From the NCBI RefSeq assembly GCF_015277735.1, contig NZ_JADHDA010000009.1, forward strand, positions 19,227 to 83,226: a stretch of DNA of 64,000 nt. Direction: 5' to 3'. Positions 44,780-52,917 of this stretch are shown here, one piece after another. Positions within the stretch are counted from its first letter, which is position 1. The number at the start of each line of letters is the position of its first letter. Source of the DNA: Psychrobacter sp. NG254. Lineage in GTDB: Bacteria; Pseudomonadota; Gammaproteobacteria; Pseudomonadales; Moraxellaceae. A program made the position numbers and the translations under genes. The notes under the pieces were generated by a model, which worked only from the letters and a program-made list of their open reading frames with translations, was not told the origin of the DNA and searched no databases.

Positions 44780-46255
44780 CTAGTACGCTTTTTGATAAGC
44801 GGTCTTGACGATGGTATAGAACTCTTTAGCATATTGACCTTGCTCACGCGGACCAAAGCTTGACTGTTTACGGCCACCAAATGGCACGTGATAATCCGTA
44901 CCTGCAGTCGCTAGATTGACCATGACACAGCCTGCTTGTACTTGCTCTTTGAACATCGCACTGCTGCGCAAGCTTTGGGTGATGATGCCGCCCGTCAGAC
45001 CAAAGCGCGTATCATTGGTCATGGCAATCGCTTCTTCTAGGTTTTTGACACGCAAGACACACGCCAGCGGGGCAAACACTTCCTCTTGGTTGATATCCCA
45101 GCTGTTATCCGTCTCCGTAAACAACGTGGGCGACATATAGTAGCCGTCATGCGGCATCTCTAAACGCTCACCGCCAAACGCTAAATTGGCACCAGATTGC
45201 TTGGCTTTTTCGATCCAGTCCATATTTGATGCCAGTTGCTTATCATCGACGACAGGCCCCATAAATATGCCGTTTTCAAGCGCATGGCCAACTTTTAGGG
45301 TTTTCATTTTGGCAATCACACCGTCTACAAACGCATCATGAATACCGTCCATCACAATAAGACGTGAAGAAGCCGTACATTTCTGACCCGAACCGCCAAA
45401 CGCACCAGCCACTGCCGCATCGATAGCGACTTGCAAATCGGCATCGTCAGCGATAACCAAGGCGTTTTTGCTGCCCATCTCAAGCTGACAACGGATAAAG
45501 TTTGGTGCAGTAGCAGCCGCAACTTTTCGACCTGTTGGTACAGAACCTGTAAAGCTAACGGCGTCGATGTCTGTAGAATTGATGAGCGTATCACCGACTG
45601 ACGAGCCGCCACCCAACAATAAGTTAAATGTACCTTCTGGCATGCCTTGACGGTGAATAATTTCAGCCAATGCCACTGCGCTGGCTGGCGTTAAATTTGC
45701 AGGCTTCCAAATGACAGTGTTACCAAATGCTAATGCTGGCGCGATTTTCCATACAGCAGTGGCAGTTGGAAAATTCCAAGGTGAGATAATGGCAACCACA
45801 CCGACTGCTTCGCGGGTAACTTCGACCTTAACACCAGGACGCACTGAATCAGCGCTATCACCCATTTGACGCAGCACTTCAGCGGCATAGTAATGGAAGA
45901 ACTGGCCTGCACGATAAATCTCACCGCGACCTTCCGCAAACGGCTTACCTTCTTCAAGAGACAACAGCGTACCTAGCTCATCACAGCGAGCAATCATTTC
46001 ATCGCCAATCGCTTGTAGGATAGACTGCTTTTTTTCTAAAGGAGTCGCTTCCCACTTTGGCTGGGCTTGACGCGCCGCCGCGATGGCATCTTTGACTTGA
46101 TCGCTACTGGCTTGGGCGAACTCACCGATAGTGTCAGTGATATCAGATGGGTTAATATTGGCAACGGTATTTACGCCTGCCTGCCATTCACCATTGATAT
46201 AAAGTGATTTGGTTGGGTCTTGCTGTAATATCTGTTGGGCGGTGTGAGCTGACAT
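44780..46255 (-). CDS. Aldehyde dehydrogenase, 2-oxoglutarate-semialdehyde/succinate-semialdehyde type
   Basis: 491-residue NAD(P)-dependent aldehyde dehydrogenase. Catalytic residues: N161 in SPWNFPTA, E259 in QLEMGSKN, C293 in SGQKCTASSR. The C-terminal motif MVNLATAGTDYHVPFGGRKQ with FGPREQG is characteristic of 2,5-dioxopentanoate (alpha-ketoglutaric semialdehyde) dehydrogenases. The product would then be 2-oxoglutarate or a derivative. It lies between the RidA and M19 genes on the same strand, so the pathway probably ends in the TCA cycle. Confidence 0.9.
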   Translation of the reverse strand: MSAHTAQQILQQDPTKSLYINGEWQAGVNTVANINPSDITDTIGEFAQASSDQVKDAIAAARQAQPKWEATPLEKKQSILQAIGDEMIARCDELGTLLSLEEGKPFAEGRGEIYRAGQFFHYYAAEVLRQMGDSADSVRPGVKVEVTREAVGVVAIISPWNFPTATAVWKIAPALAFGNTVIWKPANLTPASAVALAEIIHRQGMPEGTFNLLLGGGSSVGDTLINSTDIDAVSFTGSVPTGRKVAAATAPNFIRCQLEMGSKNALVIADDADLQVAIDAAVAGAFGGSGQKCTASSRLIVMDGIHDAFVDGVIAKMKTLKVGHALENGIFMGPVVDDKQLASNMDWIEKAKQSGANLAFGGERLEMPHDGYYMSPTLFTETDNSWDINQEEVFAPLACVLRVKNLEEAIAMTNDTRFGLTGGIITQSLRSSAMFKEQVQAGCVMVNLATAGTDYHVPFGGRKQSSFGPREQGQYAKEFYTIVKTAYQKAY

Positions 46256-46314
46256 AAGAGCTTCCTTGATAAAGTATTAACTATTTGATTTATTGACTAG
46301 AGTACATTCAAAAT

Positions 46315-46704
46315 TTAGGGCACAGCGGCATATACGACCAACTCAACTAGCATCTCTTCACGAGCCAATCCGGCTATCACGAGCGCTGCCCGATTTGGGT
46401 AGGGTGCTTCAAAGTATTCAGCATAGACTTGGTTGACCGTTTTTAAATAGTCGCGATCGGTCACATAAATCATGACCTGTAATACCGAATCCATGCCAAC
46501 ATTGGCACATTCTAGTGTGTGCTTGAGATTGTCTAACGTTTGGCGAGTTTGCGCTTCGATACCACCTGCAACCACATCGCCATTTTCATCGATAGGAATC
46601 TGCGCAGTGTACAACGTACCATTGCTGGTGATTGCCCACTCTAAAGGGGCTTTAGACGCATAAAGTGAGGTTTTGATGGCTTGTTTGGTTGAATGAGTCG
46701 TCAT
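46315..46704 (-). CDS. RidA/YjgF-family protein
   Basis: 129-residue trimeric RidA-type protein. Key residues are present: the arginine in PYPNRAALVI that binds carboxylates, and the glutamate in MLVELVVYA. RidA enzymes hydrolyse reactive enamines/imines to ketones and ammonia, which fits a route that passes through an imine. ATG 46704 has GGA nine bases upstream; a longer start at 46725 is less convincing. First gene of the operon, facing the divergent LysR. Confidence 0.88.
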   Translation of the reverse strand: MTTHSTKQAIKTSLYASKAPLEWAITSNGTLYTAQIPIDENGDVVAGGIEAQTRQTLDNLKHTLECANVGMDSVLQVMIYVTDRDYLKTVNQVYAEYFEAPYPNRAALVIAGLAREEMLVELVVYAAVP

Positions 46705-46801
46705 GTCGTCATATCCTTTGATCAATGATTGGGCAGCAATTGCTATAGACGTATCCTACCCACATAGAGACGATAAATCTAACTAATTAAATTTGAAATA
46801 T

Positions 46802-46818
46802 GATAGATTTAATCTATC
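46802..46818. promoter_or_regulatory. LysR operator dyad
   Basis: Perfect dyad GATAGAT-TTA-ATCTATC, a T-N11-A type LysR box, located between the divergent RidA-operon and LysR genes, about 40-55 bases before the LysR start. Confidence 0.65.
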
Positions 46819-46854
46819 GTTTAGATAAATCATTGAAAAATAGCCTTGGATGGT

Positions 46855-47751
46855 ATGGATATGAAGCTACAGCAACTGCGTCATTTTTTATTTGTGGTAG
46901 AGGAAGGCGGATTTCGGGCGGCGGCGGATCGCGCCAATCGCTCGCAAGCGGCATTGTCTGCCTCGATAAAGGAGTTGGAAAAAATACTCGGTCAACGTTT
47001 GTTTGAAGCAGGAAATAAGGCCATATTGACGCCATTTGGTGAAACCTGTTTACCAAAAATCAAGCAATTTATAAATATATATCAAGCATTTGAAGACGAT
47101 TTAAAAGCATCCGCAGCTGGCGACAAAGGTAAAATAAGAATTGCAAGCGTGCCATCATTAGTGACCAAGTTACTGCCCAGTGTATTGGTCGAATACTCAA
47201 AAAAATATCCTGATATTGAGATTGTACTGATAGATGATAACTCTGTCGGTGTGGCCAATCGATTGTTAGCCGGAGAAATTGATTTAGCATTGGGCAATTG
47301 CACCAGTATTGATCAAACGAATATAGATTTTACGCTACTCATATCAGATCCCATTGGCGTGGTTTGTCTTAAAGCCAATGCGCTGAACAACGAGTTAAAT
47401 CAGTCGCAAGGGCTAAGCTGGCAACAACTCATGACCCAGCCTTTTATCTATAATGGCACTTGCAGATTGCTCGAAAACACGCCAGCTGAGGCGCTCAATC
47501 GTAGGGCAAGGTACACGGTAGAAAACATTACATCGCTGTTTTCTTTATTGCGTAATGATCTAGGTATCACTACTTTACCCAAGCTTGCCTTCCCTGCGAA
47601 TGAGCCGGAACTAGTTTGGATAAATTTAGTTGACCCGTCTTTGAACCGACAGATCGGTATCTTTAAACTCGCTGACAAGTCGATCTCCCCGCCCGCTCAA
47701 GCGTTTTATGATCTGTGTGTGACGTATGTGCAAGAGCATTACTGGCTATAA
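46855..47751 (+). CDS. LysR-family transcriptional regulator of the BCCT/aldehyde dehydrogenase cluster
   Basis: 298-residue LysR regulator. Helix-turn-helix at about residues 4-62 (LQQLRHFLFVVEEGGFRAAADRANRSQAALSAS), effector domain from about 88. Starts at TTG 46846, ATG 46855 or ATG 46861 are all in frame; none has a strong ribosome-binding site. It is divergent from the RidA operon and a LysR-type dyad lies just upstream, so it most likely activates that operon in response to the substrate. Followed directly by a 25-bp perfect-stem terminator. Confidence 0.9.
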   Translation: MDMKLQQLRHFLFVVEEGGFRAAADRANRSQAALSASIKELEKILGQRLFEAGNKAILTPFGETCLPKIKQFINIYQAFEDDLKASAAGDKGKIRIASVPSLVTKLLPSVLVEYSKKYPDIEIVLIDDNSVGVANRLLAGEIDLALGNCTSIDQTNIDFTLLISDPIGVVCLKANALNNELNQSQGLSWQQLMTQPFIYNGTCRLLENTPAEALNRRARYTVENITSLFSLLRNDLGITTLPKLAFPANEPELVWINLVDPSLNRQIGIFKLADKSISPPAQAFYDLCVTYVQEHYWL

Positions 47752-47774
47752 GTGATCAAAATAAGAGGACTTCC

Positions 47775-47828
47775 AAATAAGAAAACGGCTGGTGAATATT
47801 TTGATATTCACCAGCCGTTTTCTTATTT
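47775..47828. terminator. Strong bidirectional terminator
   Basis: Perfect 25-bp inverted repeat (47775-47799 and 47804-47828) with a 4-base loop, between the convergent LysR and porin genes. Confidence 0.92.
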
Positions 47829-47850
47829 TATGGCAGAAATTCAATATGCT

Positions 47851-48882
47851 CTAAAAAGTATATTTGGCCATGACTTCGATTTGTTGACCTGCTGGCATCC
47901 ATGGGAGTGTGGTTTTATTTTGTTCTCGCCATTCAATACCAACATCTAGATCTGGTAGATACTCATAGATAAGGTTCGCGCTTTTTACAGTGGCAGAAGT
48001 GTCTGCCGCATCGTCTACATTTACCTCACCATAACGCAAGTTACCTCGCAGCTTCTGGGTAAATTGATGCTTATATCCTACGCTATAACCAGTTTGCGAT
48101 ATCAGCTTTCCATCTTCCGCATCGCAATCTACCCCGCCCGTCCTGCCCAAAGGCCCACCCACACATATCGCTGAATAAGCACCCATCCCTTCACCGCTGT
48201 ATACGTTTGCATGTAAGGAATCATCGCCTACCTTGAGCTTGCCCGCCAACGAGACACCCACACCCATATCTGAGTCCTCTCCGTTTTTGACGTCACGAGC
48301 AGTGATCGCTACATTGTAGTCAAAGTTAGACAGACTGTCTTTATAACTCACGACCAGATCAGGCAGGTTAGCGTTATCATAGGCAGGCTCCTGGGCGCTG
48401 AATCGAAATCCTTTATGAGTATAATGCAAGGTCAAATCTGGCCGAATATAAGAGCCGCCGCCGGATATCGTCCCCACACCCGTACCCCAAAAATCTATTT
48501 GCTCCGTTAATAGCGGCGCGACTGCTAAGAACTGCCCATTCCAAGTCTTACCGACCGTCAAATCATCCAGCTGAATATAAGCATGACGTAAGCGCAGGTT
48601 TGAGCCGCCTGTGGCATAGTCACCATAAAAATCGCCTTCAATAAACCCAGTCAGCTTTTTATCTTCAACAGTTTTGGTAGTTTTAACATTGATACGAGAC
48701 TGAAGCAGATTGCCTTTGAACTCCGACTCACCATCGTCTGGACTGTTAAACAGCCCTTCTGCCTTGATATAACCACCTATACTCAACTTAGTATCGCCCT
48801 TGGTCACAATCTCTATCGCTTGCGCGGAGGCAGCACTTGCCAAAATCGCCACACCTAACGACAGTCTTTTTATATAAAGCAT
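47851..48882 (-). CDS. DcaP-like outer-membrane porin
   Basis: 343-residue porin. Signal peptide ends near AQAIE (residue about 23). The mature barrel starts KLSIGGYIKAEGLF, contains FIEGDFYGDY and IDFWGTGVGT, and ends IEVMAKYTF with the terminal Phe needed for outer-membrane insertion. The pattern matches DcaP-type trimeric porins of Acinetobacter, which pass small dicarboxylates. It lies downstream, on the same strand, of the acyl-CoA cluster, separated by the MITE-like element. Dicarboxylate uptake is therefore inferred from family and context. Confidence 0.82.
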   Translation of the reverse strand: MLYIKRLSLGVAILASAASAQAIEIVTKGDTKLSIGGYIKAEGLFNSPDDGESEFKGNLLQSRINVKTTKTVEDKKLTGFIEGDFYGDYATGGSNLRLRHAYIQLDDLTVGKTWNGQFLAVAPLLTEQIDFWGTGVGTISGGGSYIRPDLTLHYTHKGFRFSAQEPAYDNANLPDLVVSYKDSLSNFDYNVAITARDVKNGEDSDMGVGVSLAGKLKVGDDSLHANVYSGEGMGAYSAICVGGPLGRTGGVDCDAEDGKLISQTGYSVGYKHQFTQKLRGNLRYGEVNVDDAADTSATVKSANLIYEYLPDLDVGIEWREQNKTTLPWMPAGQQIEVMAKYTF

Positions 48883-48986
48883 TATCCATACACTCCGTGT
48901 TTTGTTTTGATATCCGTATCAATCACAATGGCTATATTTTTATAAATCTCAGTACCTTTTTGCTCCCTATTAGTAAGCTTCTCTCC

Positions 48987-49160
48987 TAGGGCGTGTCCTC
49001 ATTTTAAAAATGGTGATAAAAATGAGATAAATCGCAGTCAAATAAGGAAAATAGCGCAGATAATATCGAGATATTAGTCAGCTATTTGACGCCATTTGGC
49101 AAGATTTAGCCATTTTTAACCCATTTAGGTAACTATCGATTGAATTGAGGACACGCCCTA
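48987..49160. mobile_element. 174-bp MITE-like element, copy B
   Basis: Same ends and exactly the same length as the copy at 12651-12824, inverted relative to it, with about eight base differences by eye. Inserted between the porin and thioesterase genes in the 48883-49309 gap; TA on both flanks. No coding capacity. The rest of the gap shows nothing recognisable. Confidence 0.85.
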
Positions 49161-49309
49161 ATAATTACTTTAAAAAATTGTCTTTTAAACAAACGGTCCT
49201 TTAAGCATTCGACCCTCTGTTTTTTGCTCGTACTTACTCCGTGGTCTTTGTCCTATAAAGGCCACCTCTTTGATACTCTAAAATTGATTAACTGAATGCT
49301 TGAGTGTTA

Positions 49310-49786
49310 TCAGTCTTGGCTAATATTCTCTAGCGCGGCAATGGCCGATTTTTGCAACTCACCGATAGGCTTTTTCTGTCCACTCAGTTTATCCAGATAG
49401 ACCAAAACTGACTCACCGATGGCAACGATTTGCTTTTGTACAGTGCTATAGTAGGTATACTCATGAACTAAGCTTGAGTTACCGATCTTTTTGACTTTCA
49501 CCCCAATCCACAGCTGGTCAGGATACGTTACTGACTTGAGATATTGGCATGATGAGGCTGCCATCACCGAAGAAGTCTGTTCATTGAATAAGTTCAATTT
49601 TCGGTTGTAATAGATACGAGCATTTTGGGCATACTCATAATAGACAACGTTATTGACATGACCAAAGGTATCCATGTCACCCCACTCAACTTGCTGAGAG
49701 TAAACCACTGCAAAGTCATGTAATGGATGGCTCTCATCTGTGCTGAGCGCTTCTTTTATTTCTGGGAATATAGCGACCGCTTCCAT
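49310..49786 (-). CDS. Acyl-CoA thioesterase (4HBT hot-dog fold)
   Basis: 158-residue YbgC/FadM-like thioesterase. Family motif WGDMDTFGHVNNVVYYEYAQNARI near residue 35, with the catalytic Asp, then VKKIGNSSLVHEYTYY. Length is normal. ATG 49786 is preferred, with GAGAA close upstream; the longer frame adds a 20-residue extension without a ribosome-binding site. Last gene of the acyl-CoA cluster on this strand; it could recycle CoA or relieve toxic acyl-CoA build-up. A DcaC-like role is possible by context. Confidence 0.82.
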   Translation of the reverse strand: MEAVAIFPEIKEALSTDESHPLHDFAVVYSQQVEWGDMDTFGHVNNVVYYEYAQNARIYYNRKLNLFNEQTSSVMAASSCQYLKSVTYPDQLWIGVKVKKIGNSSLVHEYTYYSTVQKQIVAIGESVLVYLDKLSGQKKPIGELQKSAIAALENISQD

Positions 49787-49894
49787 AGTGTTCTCTTTTA
49801 TTGATAATCCATTGGTTATAGCAAAAGCAACTAGCTTCGACAGCAATCAGCGGCAATAGTAATTGTTACACTGACTCAAATCACTATGTCCTGA

Positions 49895-51568
49895 TTAAAG
49901 TGATTGCTCTGCATACATCAAACGCATTCTTTTTTTGTCGAGTTTGCCAACGCTGGTCTTTGGCATATCTGACAAAAACCTAATCTCACTTGGTACGCCA
50001 TACTTTGGCAGATGGCCTCTCTCTACTGCTTGATGACCCAACGCCAAGATATCTTCCATTTTTGTGTCGATATAGTCTGGTTTTAGCACAATCAATGCCA
50101 AAGGACGCTCGCCCCATTGCTCATCTGGCACACCAATCACGGCAATATCAGCGACACTCGGGTGAAAGGACAAAATCGTTTCTACTTCGAGCGACGAGAC
50201 CCATTCGCCGCCAGACTTGATAACATCTTTGAGCCTGTCTGTGATGCTTAGCGTACCATCAGCAGTCATGCAAGCGATGTCTTGGGTGTGCATCCAGCCA
50301 CCTTTCCACAGCGTATTACCTGCCTCTGGGTTTTTAAAATAGCTCTGTGTTAGCCACGGCGCTCGTATCACAAGCTCACCCGTTGATTTGCCATCCATTG
50401 GTTGTGGCTTGCCGTTTTCATCCCAGATTTCCATCGACACCAACATAATGGGCGAACCTGACAGACAACGATAATTGAGATTATCCTCCAGCGCCATAGA
50501 TGCTGTTTTGTCATCGAATACCGCGCGGGACAGCACAGGGCAGGACTCTGACATTCCAAACCCTGACATAAACTCTATGCCACATTCTATAGCTGCTTTG
50601 GCCAAGCCTTCGTTTAGCTTTGAGCCACCTAGAAGAAGTTTAAGACCATCAAATTTGCGTCCGCGTTCGTCCATTTCTTTGAGTAGCATTTGTAATATTG
50701 CAGGGACACCATGCGACAGTGTGACCTTGTGCTCCTCAATCAAATCAACCAATTTTGGCGCGAGATATCGTCCCGGATAGACCTGCTTGAGACCTATCAT
50801 GGTTGCACCATATGGCCAGCACCATGCATGAACATGAAATAGTGGCGTCATTGGCATATAGACATCGTTATAGCGCGCGCCTTGACCTTCTGCGTTGAGT
50901 GCAGATGCCAAAGTGCTTGCCATCGTCTGTAGTACGATCTGTCGATGGGTAAAGAAAACCCCTTTCGGGTCGCCTGTCGTACCACTGGTATAGAATGTCG
51001 TAGCAATAGTGTTTTCATCAAAATCTGGAAAGTCAAACTCGTCACTAGCGGCTGCCAACAGTGACTCATATTCGCCATCGACATAGTCTGGCAGCTCGGC
51101 TTTATCACCTTCTGCATCATCAGCCCACATCACATGCTCAATAGAAGGCGCATCATCACGGTAGTCTTTGACCATTGGCGCAAATTCGGCATTTAATATC
51201 AGTGCTTTTGGCGCAGCATGGTTGACGGTATAAAGCACTTTATCTTCAGATAGGCGCACATTGACCGTTTGCAAAATCATGCCAGACATCGGCACTGCAA
51301 AGTACGCCTCAAGGTAACGATGACTGTCCCAATCCATCACAGCCACTACATCACCTGCTTGTAGACCCATGTTTTTTAGCACATTGGCTAGGCGATTGAT
51401 GCGCTTAAAAAACTCAGCGTAGGTATAAGTGACTTTATCGGCATAACTGATGGTTTGGTTGGTAGAGGCAATCTTGGCACGGTTGAGTAGCTGCTTGATG
51501 ATCAAAGGAAAGTCATAAGCGCCTTCTGCCTGTTGATAGTTTTCGTGTTGGTTGAGTATGGTCGTCAT
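49895..51568 (-). CDS. AMP-binding acyl-CoA synthetase (AlkK-like)
   Basis: 557-residue adenylate-forming ligase. ATP-binding motif YTSGTTGDPKGVFFTH near residue 185, then GSPIMLVSMEIWDE and TGELVIRAPWLT, the hinge ITDRLKDVIKSGGEW near 435 and the C-terminal catalytic lysine in KTSVGKLDKKRM. Resembles medium-chain fatty acid ligases of the AlkK group. It would activate the imported acid to its CoA thioester. ATG 51568 has AGGA seven bases upstream. Sits between thiolase and thioesterase genes, 65 bases from thiolase. Confidence 0.88.
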   Translation of the reverse strand: MTTILNQHENYQQAEGAYDFPLIIKQLLNRAKIASTNQTISYADKVTYTYAEFFKRINRLANVLKNMGLQAGDVVAVMDWDSHRYLEAYFAVPMSGMILQTVNVRLSEDKVLYTVNHAAPKALILNAEFAPMVKDYRDDAPSIEHVMWADDAEGDKAELPDYVDGEYESLLAAASDEFDFPDFDENTIATTFYTSGTTGDPKGVFFTHRQIVLQTMASTLASALNAEGQGARYNDVYMPMTPLFHVHAWCWPYGATMIGLKQVYPGRYLAPKLVDLIEEHKVTLSHGVPAILQMLLKEMDERGRKFDGLKLLLGGSKLNEGLAKAAIECGIEFMSGFGMSESCPVLSRAVFDDKTASMALEDNLNYRCLSGSPIMLVSMEIWDENGKPQPMDGKSTGELVIRAPWLTQSYFKNPEAGNTLWKGGWMHTQDIACMTADGTLSITDRLKDVIKSGGEWVSSLEVETILSFHPSVADIAVIGVPDEQWGERPLALIVLKPDYIDTKMEDILALGHQAVERGHLPKYGVPSEIRFLSDMPKTSVGKLDKKRMRLMYAEQSL

Positions 51569-51633
51569 GTTGTCGTCCTTGATAATAAATCGTCCTTGGT
51601 AGTCAGTGATGTGGCGAGGAATACTAATAAGAA

Positions 51634-52836
51634 TCAGACTCGCTCTATCACCATGGCAAGCCCTTGCCCAATGCCAATACATAGACTGACCACAGCATAT
51701 TTACCGCCGGTACGTTGTAGTTCGCGCGCCGTGCTCAAGGCAATTCTGGCACCTGATGCGCCAAGCGGATGCCCGACAGCGATGGCACCACCATTGGGAT
51801 TGACACGCTTATCATCAAACTCGATATTCAGTCCTTTTAAACAGCCGAGCACTTGTGAGGCAAACGCTTCATTAATCTCAATGACGGACATATCATCTAG
51901 GGTTAAATCAGCCCTTTTTAGCGCCAGTTTAATGGCTTCGACAGGTCCCATACCCATGATATTTGGCTCAACACCCATCGCACCCGATGATAAGATCTTG
52001 GCAATTGGCTTAAACCCTAGCTTTTCTTCTGCTTGTTTTGAGCCGATGATTAACGCTGCTGCACCATCGTTAATGCCAGATGCATTGCCTGCCGTGACCA
52101 CACCGTCTTTATTTAAGGGCTTGAGGTTTTTCAATGCGTCAACCGTTGAGCTGGCACGAGGATGCTCGTCCTCTGTGACGGTTTTATCTGGTTGTTTTTT
52201 ACCTTGTGGGACAATGATAGGTGTTATTTCATCGTCAAAAAACCCTGCTTGTTTGGCTGCTTGGTACTTCGCTTGCGATGCTGCGGCAAACTGATCCGCC
52301 TCTTCACGAGTGATACCGTATTTGTGCGCGACATTATCACCAGTTTGCGGCATGCTATCACTACCAAACTGCTCTGCAATGAGCGGATTGGGGAATCGAC
52401 TACCGATGGTCGTATCAAACACTTTGAAATCACGGCTAAAAGGCTGTGCAGTCTTGGCAAAGACAAATGGTGCGCGCGTCATTGATTCGACACCGCCTGC
52501 TAGTATGATGTCTCCTTCGTTACAGGTAATACTGCGAGCAGCATCGACCACAGTCGATAGCCCTGATGCACATAGACGGTTGATAGTTTGACCAGGCGTT
52601 GTAACGTCTAACCCTGCCAGCAACGCCGCATTACGGGCGATGTTGCGAGAATCTTCGCCTGCTTGGTTTGCGCTGCCTAGCAGTACTTCATCAAAAATAT
52701 CGATTGGCAACTGGTGTTTGTCGACTAATGCCTTGATCACCGTGGCGATTAAATCATCAGGACGTACGGTGGCAAGTGCCCCAACGTATCGACCGAATGG
52801 GCTTCTTAATCCATCATAAATATAGGCGTTTAACAT
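51634..52836 (-). CDS. Acetyl-CoA acyltransferase (PcaF/PaaJ/DcaF-like thiolase)
   Basis: 400-residue thiolase. Nucleophile C89 in INRLCASGLSTVV, catalytic His in VGHPLGASGAR near 355 and second Cys in SLCIGIGQG near 385. The closest pattern is the beta-ketoadipyl-CoA thiolase group (PcaF, PaaJ, DcaF), which cleaves dicarboxylic 3-oxoacyl-CoA. It follows the hydroxyacyl-CoA dehydrogenase gene by 81 bases and forms the last step of a beta-oxidation spiral in this cluster. Confidence 0.9.
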   Translation of the reverse strand: MLNAYIYDGLRSPFGRYVGALATVRPDDLIATVIKALVDKHQLPIDIFDEVLLGSANQAGEDSRNIARNAALLAGLDVTTPGQTINRLCASGLSTVVDAARSITCNEGDIILAGGVESMTRAPFVFAKTAQPFSRDFKVFDTTIGSRFPNPLIAEQFGSDSMPQTGDNVAHKYGITREEADQFAAASQAKYQAAKQAGFFDDEITPIIVPQGKKQPDKTVTEDEHPRASSTVDALKNLKPLNKDGVVTAGNASGINDGAAALIIGSKQAEEKLGFKPIAKILSSGAMGVEPNIMGMGPVEAIKLALKRADLTLDDMSVIEINEAFASQVLGCLKGLNIEFDDKRVNPNGGAIAVGHPLGASGARIALSTARELQRTGGKYAVVSLCIGIGQGLAMVIERV

Positions 52837-52917
52837 AACGATTCCTTGTATTTAAATTTATTACTTTTTAAATTGTTTTTGAAGTCTGTATGACAGTCTG
52901 CTCAAATGACTCAAGTA

